64,000 nucleotides of DNA, from assembly GCA_023444095.1 (NCBI GenBank), contig JAEZRP010000045.1:1-64000 (forward strand). The letters are read 5' to 3'. This stretch comes from Bacillota bacterium. Its GTDB lineage: Bacteria; Bacillota; Clostridia; Christensenellales; Aristaeellaceae. The translations under genes and the position numbers were made by a program. A model generated the notes under the pieces. That model was not told the origin of the DNA and did not search any database. It saw nothing but the letters and a program-made list of their open reading frames with translations. This document shows positions 8,909 through 17,755 of the stretch, one piece after another (position 1 is the first letter of the stretch; every line of letters starts with the position of its first letter).

Positions 8909-9111
8909 GCAATCATATATATATTTGAGTTTAAATCGGAAGTCACCAGCTATCAACTTATACGAAATCAACTCTTTGATCGCTATGCATTGAAAAGTAA
9001 TCGTCGCATACGTGCAGGTATTTGTAATCCAGACACGAAGTAATGGCTTATTGAGTAAGAAAAAATCTGAAATAACACGATTCACCTGGAGCATAAGGGG
9101 AGGGGCGCACG

Positions 9112-10326
9112 ATGGGCCTGCTTGACAAAATGATTAATCGAAGAGACGATGCGCAAACTAAAAACAAGGATCATGTGAAGCAGAATTCGAATCCTATCGC
9201 TGGACAGAGCAGCTTTGAACAGGCTATCGCTACGCATGGCAAGGCCATTCGACTGGATCAATGCTTGAAAATTTCACTTTCGGACATGGCCGCCTTGGGC
9301 ACTGTTTTTGCCCAGATGGTTCCATCATTCCAGTCAATCACTATGAAAGGTGTCGGCTATATTCCCGTGAACATGAGAGCCGGAGACATGCTGAAGAAAG
9401 CGGGGGAAGGGCTTGTCTATGGCTCGCATGTGTCCGCTGATGGGGCTTCACACATGACAAAATGGGTAAAGGCAGGTCCAACTAAAGCGGTTATGCCGCT
9501 CAATCCGGCGATAATCATGATGGCTGTAATACTTGTCAATATCGAAAAGAAGCTTGATCGTATTCAAGTGACCCAGTTGGAAATCCTCTCCTTCCTTGAA
9601 CAGGACAAGCAGGCAGAACAGCTGGGGAATTTGAACGTTTTGATGGATAGCCTAAAAGGATACAAGTACAATTGGGACAATGCGCAATACAGGCAGAATC
9701 ATCACATGAAAGCGCTCGATATTAAGCAGATGGCGGAGAAGAACATCATCTTCTACCAGGAACAGATCGCATTAGAGATCAAGGCGTTGTCGGCGATACA
9801 TCTGGATCAAAGAGTCAAGGATGCCGTCGCCAGACTGGAAAAACAGTTTCAGAATTACAGGATGGCACTGCACCTGTTTGCGTTTTCTTCCTTTCTGGAG
9901 ATATTGCTACTGGGAAACTTCCGCGACGAATATTTGAACCAGGAGGCAGAGCGGATTCGGGGGTATGGCGAACACTATCAAATCCAATTATCAAAAAGCG
10001 GTGATATGATTAAGAAGTTCTCCTCCGAGTCTGTGCAAACACAGATTGCGGCGGGGCTGGGCAATGCCAGTAAGGCACTTGGGAAGCTCATCTCCTCTAT
10101 GCCATTGGTAAGCAAGGGGCCTGTGGATGAATGGCTCCAAGCAGGCGGCGAGCAGTTGCTGAAGGGGAACGATGAGAAGGCAGCCAAAGCATTGCTACAT
10201 TTTGCAGGAAACGCCGAGATCGATGGCGATATTTTCATCGATTGCATCAGGAATGTCGGTATCATCAGCAACCACACCACTAATATGCTGTTTGATGGGG
10301 ACGCGTTGTATCTGGCAAGGGCATGA
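9112..10326 (+). CDS. conserved cytosolic protein of unknown function, first gene of a three-gene cassette
   Basis: A 404-residue protein with no signal peptide. It contains a glycine/valine-rich middle (VGYIPVNMRAGDML), a conserved-looking PLNPAIIMMAVILVNIEKKLD segment near 140-160, and a long helical region (about 155-300) rich in Lys, Glu and Gln that could form coiled coils. I recall similar uncharacterised proteins in Clostridia starting MGL(L/F)DK and carrying the same PLNP-MMA motif. The start has a good ribosome site (GGGGAGGGGCG). It is followed by two genes for secreted proteins on the same strand with tight spacing. Confidence 0.65.
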   Translation: MGLLDKMINRRDDAQTKNKDHVKQNSNPIAGQSSFEQAIATHGKAIRLDQCLKISLSDMAALGTVFAQMVPSFQSITMKGVGYIPVNMRAGDMLKKAGEGLVYGSHVSADGASHMTKWVKAGPTKAVMPLNPAIIMMAVILVNIEKKLDRIQVTQLEILSFLEQDKQAEQLGNLNVLMDSLKGYKYNWDNAQYRQNHHMKALDIKQMAEKNIIFYQEQIALEIKALSAIHLDQRVKDAVARLEKQFQNYRMALHLFAFSSFLEILLLGNFRDEYLNQEAERIRGYGEHYQIQLSKSGDMIKKFSSESVQTQIAAGLGNASKALGKLISSMPLVSKGPVDEWLQAGGEQLLKGNDEKAAKALLHFAGNAEIDGDIFIDCIRNVGIISNHTTNMLFDGDALYLARA

Positions 10327-10357
10327 TAGACTTTGTACTTTGAGGGGGAAACGAAAA

Positions 10358-12190
10358 ATGCGGAAGAAATCCTTATTGAGCATGGTCATGGCGATGACAC
10401 TGCTCCTGGGAACAATGATTGGTAGTTTTCCAACATCATCGTACGCCGAAACAGTCGAGCTCACTGTCGAACAACGAAATGCCGTTGCCATGGTGAACTA
10501 CATCACTGTACTGACTCAGTCCATCAACGCATCCAAGAACAGCCGTCTTTTTATGGAAGGTGCATATTGCTCCCTGATCAACAATACCTACCCAAATGCT
10601 GTAGATAGTCGAACACTCAGTCAAATGACCGGCCTTTTGGATACGATGGAAAATTACCGCATGATTGCGGTGAAGCGGGACCGCTTGCAATACATCTATG
10701 AACAAAACCAGGCGCAAGCGATTCGTGCTGCGATTCCAAGCCCTTTGGGATTGATCGGCGCAGTGCAATCGTCAAGCAATGCCAAGATTGCCGCTTCCGT
10801 CGTCTACATGGCCGTAGACTCGATCACAAGCTATACGTCCTACACCGCCGAGGCTGACCTGCTATATCTCAAGGATGGCTGGGCATTGGATGACGAAGAG
10901 GCGACCGTTCTGCACAACAGTCGGAAAGGCTCTTTCAGCTATATGATTGAAATGGTGGGCGACTACAGCCTGCCGGGCGACCTTGCGTTGACGGAAAACG
11001 ACGTGGAAGAGTTCGTTGACTGGAAAAACAATGACAACGTAGTTGCGCGCATTCAGTTCCTGGAATCCAATCAAAAGACGTATCAGTCGTGCGGAGGATA
11101 CTGGCTGACGCTGGCGGAGAGTTATTACAGCAACGGCGATTATGCCCTGTGTCTGGACGCGGCCAACACATATCAGGCTTTGGGCACGCGGATCTTCCGC
11201 AGGGACTATGAGCTTGCCCGAATTCTTCCGCTGGTCATCTCCGCGGCGGACGAGGTGTATGACGATGAAACGTATGTTTCCGCCGCCGTCAAATATGCTC
11301 AGATGATTCTAGACAATACCGATCACGACGACTGGGCGCTTCGTTACTTCGACGCTCAGATCTATGTGGATCTGTACGCAAAAACCGGGGACAAAGAATA
11401 CCTCCTGAATGCTTACGATGTTGTTCTTGACACTGTGAATTACCTCGTGGGAGAGCAGCGGATGATGAACGCCGCTTATCTCGCCCCGGTACAGGAAACG
11501 CCGACGCCCAAGGGATCGACCAAGGCCGAAAAGAGCCAGATCAAAAAATACAATGAGATGCTCAAAAATGCAAGAAAAACTGAGCTTCCGCCGGTCTATG
11601 AACCGCTGTTGCTGAACTGTGACCTATTGTTTGCGCTTGCCGCGGAACTTAATATCTCAGAAAGTGAGCAGTTGAAGATCGACGGGATTATGCATCCTAA
11701 GGGAGAGCCGGTTTTTTTGACCATACCGTTGGACGATCAATACTGGTTCCTTCATGACGTAACCGCCTCGTCTTCCGATTTTGAGATCGAGTATGAAGGA
11801 ACCGAGGTGGTACTTCCGGCCGCCTATCTTACCGCAAATGCCGCCATTACGGTGGAAGTTACGGAAGCCGGCACTGACGAGGCAGACATCCTGTCGGATT
11901 GGAAAATAGAGAAGGTTGAGAGAAAAACCGAGGGTGATCTATCGACCTATCAGGTAACGTATACAAGTGACGAAGCGCGCAATTACACCTGGAAGCCCGG
12001 CGCTCAGATTATCATAAACGTTACGCCCAAGGAAGGGTCCAGTGCGCCTACCTATCTTTTTGGTTACGCGACTTTAGGCACAAAGAATAAGTGGTCCGAT
12101 TATTTTAAGGTGTGGGAAGGCCATAAAAACAATTGGTATGATTACGCGCGGGTTTGGGAAAACAGCGTCGTGTTCGAGCGGGTGAAGTAA
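10358..12190 (+). CDS. secreted helical-repeat protein of unknown function, second gene of the cassette
   Basis: The chosen ATG at 10358 follows GAGGGGGAA and starts a classic signal peptide, MRKKSLLSMVMAMTLLLGTM, cut near SSYAE. Longer open frames upstream overlap the previous gene and lack a ribosome site. The 610-residue product has TPR-like helix pairs in the middle (about 200-400: YSNGDYALCLDAANTYQALG and similar) and a beta-rich C-terminus with DYFKVWEGHKNNWYDYARVWE. It ends directly at the start of the next gene, so the two are translationally linked. Function unknown. Confidence 0.65.
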   Translation: MRKKSLLSMVMAMTLLLGTMIGSFPTSSYAETVELTVEQRNAVAMVNYITVLTQSINASKNSRLFMEGAYCSLINNTYPNAVDSRTLSQMTGLLDTMENYRMIAVKRDRLQYIYEQNQAQAIRAAIPSPLGLIGAVQSSSNAKIAASVVYMAVDSITSYTSYTAEADLLYLKDGWALDDEEATVLHNSRKGSFSYMIEMVGDYSLPGDLALTENDVEEFVDWKNNDNVVARIQFLESNQKTYQSCGGYWLTLAESYYSNGDYALCLDAANTYQALGTRIFRRDYELARILPLVISAADEVYDDETYVSAAVKYAQMILDNTDHDDWALRYFDAQIYVDLYAKTGDKEYLLNAYDVVLDTVNYLVGEQRMMNAAYLAPVQETPTPKGSTKAEKSQIKKYNEMLKNARKTELPPVYEPLLLNCDLLFALAAELNISESEQLKIDGIMHPKGEPVFLTIPLDDQYWFLHDVTASSSDFEIEYEGTEVVLPAAYLTANAAITVEVTEAGTDEADILSDWKIEKVERKTEGDLSTYQVTYTSDEARNYTWKPGAQIIINVTPKEGSSAPTYLFGYATLGTKNKWSDYFKVWEGHKNNWYDYARVWENSVVFERVK

Positions 12191-13075
12191 ATGAGAAAGC
12201 GTCCGGCAATATGGGCCTTGATTCTGTGCGCGCTCTTGCTGTTTCCTGCCCACACGGCGTTTGCGCATGAGCGCGGCGGGCACGATAAAGAAATCGAACT
12301 TGTTATATTCGGCAACGAAGACTACAAGTCGACGCACCCGGCTATATCAGACACGATTCAGGCAATTGAGGACGCGACGTATTTGGCTGTGGATCAGTAC
12401 AATGGCAACGGTCAGGATGCCTTGGCCAATCTTCAGAAGAGAGGGATACCGGATATTCCATCATCTATTACCGAATTCAACTACACCAGCAATTACTCTC
12501 ATCGTTCGTTGACCCACAGGGGCTGGAATACCGTATACCCCGAGAAAGCACATTGGCCCGTCCGCCAACAAATACTCACGAACACGGTCAAGAAAGAGTT
12601 GTTTACAAAAACCGATACGCCTCTTGCTTGGTTTCCGTGGCTGTCAGAACAGGTGTATGGAACGAAGGGAAGCGCGCAGCAGCAAGAAAATTTCTGCATT
12701 TTGCTTTACTACACGCATGTCATTGGCGACCACCTTGCAGCAAAGAAGTATCAGGATTTGGCATATGTTGCCCCGTTGGTCAGGCCAAACGACCGCGACA
12801 ATCCCGGCGTCATACCCGAACTCATGTCCTGCTTCGAGGTATTGTTTGAGTCGCAAAGCGGTTCATACACATACATTACGCTCATGCAGGAAATGGATAA
12901 TCTGCGTTCAAGGAGCGCGAAGCTTGAGCAATCCACGGGCGGTATCAATACGGACGAGATGTTCACAGAATACCACCAGTGCGTAATTGACTTGCTGACG
13001 ACCCTTAAGGATTATGTGCCAAAACTTTTGGAAAATGAAGAGTTCTTCCGCGACACTTTTTTTAGCCGATACTGA
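12191..13075 (+). CDS. secreted helical protein with an S1/P1- or phospholipase C-like HxxGDH motif, third gene of the cassette
   Basis: A 294-residue protein with a signal peptide ending HTAFA; the mature chain starts HERGGHDKEIEL. Histidines recur in NYSHRSLTHRGW and in LLYYTHVIGDHLAAKKY. The latter recalls the H-x-x-G-D-x-H zinc ligands of the S1/P1 nuclease and zinc phospholipase C fold, in which the N-terminal residue also binds metal. This is a weak motif-level suggestion; the full ligand set was not verified. The ATG begins at the very next base after the previous stop, indicating coupled translation. Confidence 0.6.
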   Translation: MRKRPAIWALILCALLLFPAHTAFAHERGGHDKEIELVIFGNEDYKSTHPAISDTIQAIEDATYLAVDQYNGNGQDALANLQKRGIPDIPSSITEFNYTSNYSHRSLTHRGWNTVYPEKAHWPVRQQILTNTVKKELFTKTDTPLAWFPWLSEQVYGTKGSAQQQENFCILLYYTHVIGDHLAAKKYQDLAYVAPLVRPNDRDNPGVIPELMSCFEVLFESQSGSYTYITLMQEMDNLRSRSAKLEQSTGGINTDEMFTEYHQCVIDLLTTLKDYVPKLLENEEFFRDTFFSRY

Positions 13076-13327
13076 TCGTCTCCGACAGAGGTAATGAAGT
13101 GACGATTTGGATATAGCATTCGCTTTGTTATTGTCGGGGACGCGGCAATTTCCCCACCTGCAGATTTTGTGTTTCCCTGATTTCCCATTTCAGACCCTAC
13201 ACCACCGATGCAATCCCGCCCGCGTTTTTCGAAAATGAAACCGTAAACTAAAATGCTAAGTTATCGTGTATGGTTTCGTTGCTGATGAAAGGCGTTTGCT
13301 GCCGCGTCGCCCTGCTACGATTATTGC

Positions 13328-13477
13328 ATGGACGTGGTTTACGCCACAAACGAAAAGACCGTCGCGGAGTATCATCTGTACATCATCGAGACGGAGTATG
13401 GCGTCCGGCGCAATCGCGGGACTGTGACCAAGAAGGTCGCGGATTCCGATCGGAAGGTAGCCGAGCAGTCGGCATAA
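13328..13477 (+). CDS. small conserved-looking protein upstream of the Y-family polymerase
   Basis: A 49-residue frame starting MDVVYATNEKTVAEYHLY and ending KVAEQSA with TAA, 25 bases before the polymerase start. Codon use and amino-acid order look protein-like. The open frame extends 14 codons upstream with no better start, so it may be the tail of a lost gene. I do not recognise it. Confidence 0.35.
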   Translation: MDVVYATNEKTVAEYHLYIIETEYGVRRNRGTVTKKVADSDRKVAEQSA

Positions 13478-13502
13478 TAAATAAGAGACGAGAGGTGCTC
13501 GC

Positions 13503-14780
13503 ATGAATGAAAATAAGCAGCGGTTGATCTTCCACTGCGACTGTAATAATTTCTACGCATCGTGCGAGTGCCTCGATCACCCGGAGTTGAAGAGTGTCCC
13601 CATGGCCGTGGCAGGTGATCCCGAGAATAGGACGGGCATCGTCGTCGCGAAGAACGAACTTGCGAAGAAATACGGCGTGAAGACAACCGACACCGTATGG
13701 GCGGCAAAGAAGAAATGCCCTGGAATCGTGTTTATGCCGCCGCGCCACAAGCTCTATGAAGAGATTTCCGCGCGCGTCAACAAGATCTATCTCGAGTATA
13801 CGGATTTTGTGGAGCCCGCGTCCATCGATGAATCTTACCTAGACCTGACCGCCGCTCCGGAGTACTATGGAGTAACGCCTCGCGAACTCGCTGACACTTT
13901 GAGGAAAAGAGTGCGCGAGGACATCGGAATCACCATTTCCATCGGCGTCTCCTTCAACAAAGTCTTCGCGAAGATGGGCAGCGATTACAAGAAGCCGGAC
14001 GCCACGACGGTGATCATGGAAGACAACTACAGAGTCATTCTGTGGCCGTTGCCGGTATCTGATTTGATTTATGCCGGGCATGCAGCGGTCGAGTTGTTGA
14101 AAAAGAAGCAGATTAACACCGTAGGCGATCTGGCCTGTCGTAATCGGATGGAGCTCCTTCAGCTTCTCGGAAAGAGTGGCGGTCAGCTATGGTCGTTCGC
14201 CAACGGCCTTGACAGGGAGTCGGTTCGACGCTTCGGAGATAAGGAGACAGTCAAGTCTGTCAGCCGAGGGATGACATTTAAGCGCGACCTCGTGACGGAA
14301 GCCGAGGTGCATATGGGGCTGGCTGCATTGGTGGACGATGTGGCCATGTCATTGCGCAGACAAAACCTCAAAGGGTCCGTGGTTCAGGTGCAAATCAAGG
14401 CGCCGGATCTGAGCACCATCTCCAGGCAGACAACACTCAATCGCCCTACGTTTCTCCAGCACGAAATTCAAGAGGTTGCGATCGAACTGGCGGAGAAGCA
14501 CTGGCGCATCGGACCTGCGGCGCCGATCCGAGCGATGACCGTGGGTGTGGCACATCTGGCACCCGCAAATGAAATCGTCGAGCAGCTGAGTCTGTTTGAT
14601 ACCGGGCTTGGAGATCCGTCAAAGGGTGGAAACGGTAACCGTGAGCGTCAGGAACGGCTGGAGGCCGCCGTTGATCTGTTGCGTCAGAAGCACGGTGCCG
14701 ATGCCATTTCACTCGGGTTCCGGGAGAACGAGGAGATTGGACTCATGAAGATGGACCGCACGAAAGAGGAAAACCGATGA
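13503..14780 (+). CDS. dinB: Y-family DNA polymerase (DNA polymerase IV / UmuC-like)
   Basis: A 425-residue translesion polymerase. The palm begins FHCDCNNFYASCE (metal-binding D13) and contains SIDESYLD (catalytic D109/E110), followed by the helix-hairpin-helix region (NTVGDLACRNRMELLQLLG) and the little-finger domain to about residue 390. Such enzymes extend primers past damaged bases with low fidelity. The N-terminal HCDCNNFYAS form is typical of Firmicutes homologues. No LexA box was seen upstream. The polymerase is preceded by a 49-residue frame, and its last codons overlap a 26-codon frame starting at the ATGA. Confidence 0.92.
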   Translation: MNENKQRLIFHCDCNNFYASCECLDHPELKSVPMAVAGDPENRTGIVVAKNELAKKYGVKTTDTVWAAKKKCPGIVFMPPRHKLYEEISARVNKIYLEYTDFVEPASIDESYLDLTAAPEYYGVTPRELADTLRKRVREDIGITISIGVSFNKVFAKMGSDYKKPDATTVIMEDNYRVILWPLPVSDLIYAGHAAVELLKKKQINTVGDLACRNRMELLQLLGKSGGQLWSFANGLDRESVRRFGDKETVKSVSRGMTFKRDLVTEAEVHMGLAALVDDVAMSLRRQNLKGSVVQVQIKAPDLSTISRQTTLNRPTFLQHEIQEVAIELAEKHWRIGPAAPIRAMTVGVAHLAPANEIVEQLSLFDTGLGDPSKGGNGNRERQERLEAAVDLLRQKHGADAISLGFRENEEIGLMKMDRTKEENR

Positions 14781-15071
14781 AGTACACGTTGAATCACGGA
14801 CTGGCTAGAATATCAACCATACTATCAAATGTGTATGGGCGTCACTTCACTTTTTGAGTTTGGTGCATCTTCATGCCGATATACAACGGCCGAACCTAAT
14901 TCGTTGGAATCTGCGCCATTCCAATTCGGTCGCGCCTTGAGAATTACAAAACACATCGCATAGGGCAAACCATATCAAGCGCAACGAGGCGGACATACTG
15001 TCCACTGCTGAAAATCGCGGGTTTTTTCCGGCACATAAATGTGCATACTTCCGTAAAAGGAGGTATGCGCA
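14781..15071. other. intergenic, 290 bases
   Basis: A tiny frame overlapping the polymerase stop (start in ATGA, about 26 codons, ending GRHFTF) is the only candidate and is probably debris. The strong AAAGGAGGT ribosome site of the next gene ends the stretch. Confidence 0.35.
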
Positions 15072-15458
15072 TTGTCTGTCAAGCACTCTATTTCACTGTT
15101 TTTCGTAGGCGCGCTGGGCTACATGGGCATGGAGGTGCTCGCACGTGGCTACAGCCACTGGACCATGGGCTTGACCGGCGGTCTGTGCCTGCTGGGCATG
15201 GTGAACATCCACCGCCGCGCCGCTCATTGGCCGCTGCTGGCTCGTTGTGCGGCCGGCGCCGTGCTGGTCACGGCTGTCGAGCTGGCGGTCGGGCTGACTG
15301 TTAATCGGCTGCTCATGTGGAACGTATGGGATTATTCGGTTCGCTGGCTTAATCTGTGGGGTCAAATCTGCCCGCGCTATACGATGTATTGGTTCTTCCT
15401 TAACGTACCGGTAGCGCTGATCTGCGACTGGAGAAGCGTCCGCTCCGTAGCTTCGTAG
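15072..15458 (+). CDS. CmpB-like integral membrane protein (putative ABC-transporter type IV family)
   Basis: A 128-residue protein with about four membrane segments and the late motif WDYSVRWLNLWGQICPRY-x-WFFL, which is characteristic of the small CmpB-like membrane family (PF06541-type, from memory). A TTG start is chosen because AAAGGAGGT lies eight bases upstream and no ATG is suitable. The biochemical role of the family is unclear. It stands alone. Confidence 0.65.
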   Translation: MSVKHSISLFFVGALGYMGMEVLARGYSHWTMGLTGGLCLLGMVNIHRRAAHWPLLARCAAGAVLVTAVELAVGLTVNRLLMWNVWDYSVRWLNLWGQICPRYTMYWFFLNVPVALICDWRSVRSVAS

Positions 15459-15799
15459 CCCCATCTCATCCCATCCCCGTAATCAGCCGTATGTGCGCTT
15501 TGCAAGCATTATCATTCTGGTTTCTTTGTCTTTTTTATGCGTTGGCAATCATAGCAAACAAGGGTGCGTCAACCATCGTCACGCGTTGTCATATCTCCAG
15601 CCGCTTCAACGCCGCCCGCTTTTCCTCCAAAGAAACATCACGGAGGGTTTGGAACAAAACAGGATCACGCCGGAACAGCGTGCGCTGGAGACGAAGCCGG
15701 GAGAAATGATGGCCGGGGCGGGATCCTGTCCATGGAGTACTTCCAGAATCCTTTCAAAGACATGATAGGCAGCTTCGCGGAAAATGGGCTGGATGGCCG
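15459..15799. other. gene-free stretch with element-like debris
   Basis: No intact gene. The segment about 15660-15740 shares a degenerate pattern with 8475-8560 at both DNA and protein level (CCGGAACAG, then a Gly-rich stretch, then TCCTGTCC). Several short overlapping frames here have no ribosome sites. Confidence 0.35.
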
Positions 15800-15828
15800 T
15801 TGTTCATTGAGTATATTTATGCTATACT
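15800..15828 (+). promoter_or_regulatory. sigma-A type promoter of the butyrate kinase fusion gene
   Basis: TTGTTC (15800-15805), a 17-base spacer and TATACT (15823-15828), ending 24 bases before the start codon. Confidence 0.7.
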
Positions 15829-15852
15829 GCCCAAGCACGGGAGGTGATTGTC

Positions 15853-17244
15853 ATGGCCAAGCAAATACAAAAGGTGGAGTTGCTTGTACAAAATGTTCCT
15901 GGGGTTCTTGGGCGTGTGATCGCTCACATCCGCAACGAGGGCTGGAATATCAAGCGGCTCTTTGTCGACGAAACCGAGCAGGAAAGCATATCAAAGATGG
16001 AGATGGACATCGAGGGTACGAACACAAAGCTAGCGCTTGTAGCTGAGAGAATGCTCCGCCTGGATTGCGTGACAAGCATCACCATGAATGGACAGACGAA
16101 AGAGAAAGAATCGCCTCCTGTGCCAGATGAACCGGTGTCCTTTACGGTCGCCAAAGTTCCCCGAAAACCGGACGGCGTATTGCGCATTCTCACGATCAAT
16201 CCCGGATCCACTTCTACCAAGTTTGCGCTTTATGACAGCGAAGCGTTGATTTTGAAGCAGACAATCCGACATGACAGAGCTGTGTTGGACGCATGTGGCG
16301 CAATACTGTCCCAAAAGGACTACCGCAAGAAGTGCATCATTGACGCGCTGAAAGCCTTAGGCGTAGATATGCGTGACATCGATGCCGTCGCCGGACGCGG
16401 CGGCTTGCTCAAGCCCATCGAGAGTGGAACCTATCTCGTCAACGCCGCCATGCTGGCCGATCTCAACATGGCGACAGATACGACTCACGCTTCGGCGCTG
16501 GGTGCGATCATTGCCAACGAGATCGGCATGGAGTGTGAAAAACCTGCCTATGTCGTCGACCCGGTCGTTGTAGACGAGATGGACAGACATGCCAAGCTTA
16601 CAGGAATGCCAGGGATTGAGCGCAGCAGCGTCTTTCACGCGCTCAACCAGAAGGCGATTGCTCGGAGGTTGGCTCAGAGCCTGGGCAAGCCCTACGAAAA
16701 CTGCCGATTGATCGTGGCGCACCTCGGAGGTGGGATCACCGTAGGCGCGCATCGTTATGGCCGTGTGATCGACGTTAACGACGCGCTGTCTGGGGAGGGT
16801 GCGTTCACGCCAGAGCGCAGTGGCTCAATTCCTGCTGTGCCTCTGATCAGGATGTGCTATTCAGGCGAATATACCGAACAAGAAATGATCGACAAAGTGG
16901 TAAGAAGCAGTGGCATGTCGGCGTACCTCGGCACAAACGACATGCGCAAGGTCGAAAAAATGATGGCCTCTGGGGATGAGTTCGCGGCGCTCGTACTGGA
17001 TTCTATGGCATATCAGGTGGCTAAGGAAATCGGTTCGATGTGCGCCGTGCTGGAGGGCAGGGTGGATGCAATTGTGCTCACCGGTGGGTTGGCCTATTCT
17101 AATCGCTTCACTGGCAGCATCAAGCAACGCGTCGACCGGTTGGCCGAGGTTTATGTATTTCCCGGCGAGGATGAGTTACAGGCGCTGATGAGCGGCGTGC
17201 TGCGCGTGCTCAGCGGGCAGGAGCAGGTGGCTGTTTATGAGTAA
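15853..17244 (+). CDS. ACT-domain/butyrate kinase fusion
   Basis: A 463-residue protein, about 100 longer than a usual butyrate kinase. Residues 1-80 form an ACT domain like the small subunit of acetolactate synthase (VELLVQNVPGVLGRVIAHIR, then GWNIKRLFVDE). From about 112 the acetate/butyrate kinase fold follows: ILTINPGSTSTKFAL, DAVAGRGGLL, VAHLGGGITVGAH, DALSGEGAFTPERSG and VLTGGLAYS. The kinase converts butyryl phosphate and ADP to butyrate and ATP, or acts on branched-chain analogues. The ACT part suggests allosteric control by an amino acid such as valine or isoleucine (inference). ATG 15853 is preferred to GTG 15844, which overlaps the GGAGGTG ribosome site. No phosphotransbutyrylase gene is adjacent. 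Confidence 0.85.
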   Translation: MAKQIQKVELLVQNVPGVLGRVIAHIRNEGWNIKRLFVDETEQESISKMEMDIEGTNTKLALVAERMLRLDCVTSITMNGQTKEKESPPVPDEPVSFTVAKVPRKPDGVLRILTINPGSTSTKFALYDSEALILKQTIRHDRAVLDACGAILSQKDYRKKCIIDALKALGVDMRDIDAVAGRGGLLKPIESGTYLVNAAMLADLNMATDTTHASALGAIIANEIGMECEKPAYVVDPVVVDEMDRHAKLTGMPGIERSSVFHALNQKAIARRLAQSLGKPYENCRLIVAHLGGGITVGAHRYGRVIDVNDALSGEGAFTPERSGSIPAVPLIRMCYSGEYTEQEMIDKVVRSSGMSAYLGTNDMRKVEKMMASGDEFAALVLDSMAYQVAKEIGSMCAVLEGRVDAIVLTGGLAYSNRFTGSIKQRVDRLAEVYVFPGEDELQALMSGVLRVLSGQEQVAVYE

Positions 17245-17477
17245 CATGGCAGGCTATCTCAACGTCGTGCAACAGAAGGTGGCATACCATTCCGTTGATG
17301 CCGTCGGTCGATCAAAGGTACGCAGATACAAGTGACGGCTGCGACCGATGTGGCCATGGAAGCGTCAGGTATGAAACACAGCTTTCCGAAGCTCTTGATT
17401 ACACGATTGGATAGTTTCCAGATCAACCGTTCCTTGAGCATGAAAGGGAGGCTCCTACGATACGTAATGGCCGTATC
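17245..17477. other. intergenic debris upstream of the IS3 remnant
   Basis: About 230 bases with overlapping frames on both strands and no recognisable product; probably scrambled insertion-sequence material continuous with the transposase remnant that follows. Confidence 0.3.
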
Positions 17478-17645
17478 GACGTTCACGGTGATCAAGGGGG
17501 AATTCGTTTCCTTCAGCGTTTTGACACGCTCGATCAGCCGCAGCGGGAATTAGCGGACTTCGTGCACTGGTTTAACAACATTCGGCTGCGTGATACGCTG
17601 GGATACCTGTCACCAGTAGAGTTCAAGAAAACCTGTACCTTATAA
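17478..17645 (+). pseudogene. IS3-family transposase, C-terminal remnant
   Basis: The frame ends RELADFVHWFNNIRLRD, then TLGYLSPVEFKKTCTL and TAA, which is the conserved C-terminus of IS3-family (IS150-like) DDE transposases. The upstream part is internally deleted: an HGDQGGI-like segment runs directly into RFDTLDQPQ. The sequence after the stop (TTTCTGTCCGG, then GGGTTGA) resembles an IS3 terminal repeat. The rest of the element is absent. Confidence 0.7.
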
Positions 17646-17755
17646 TTTCTGTCCGGTTTAGGGTTGAAATCCAGGGCCTCCCACACACAGTACAAGTTGA
17701 GGAATGATCATTGAGATATGCGATACTGCAGGGATTCCTAAGTTGTTCTATAATA

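Noticed and set aside
13076..13502. LexA box before dinB
   Set aside because: No GAAC-N4-GTTC motif found in the upstream 420 bases.
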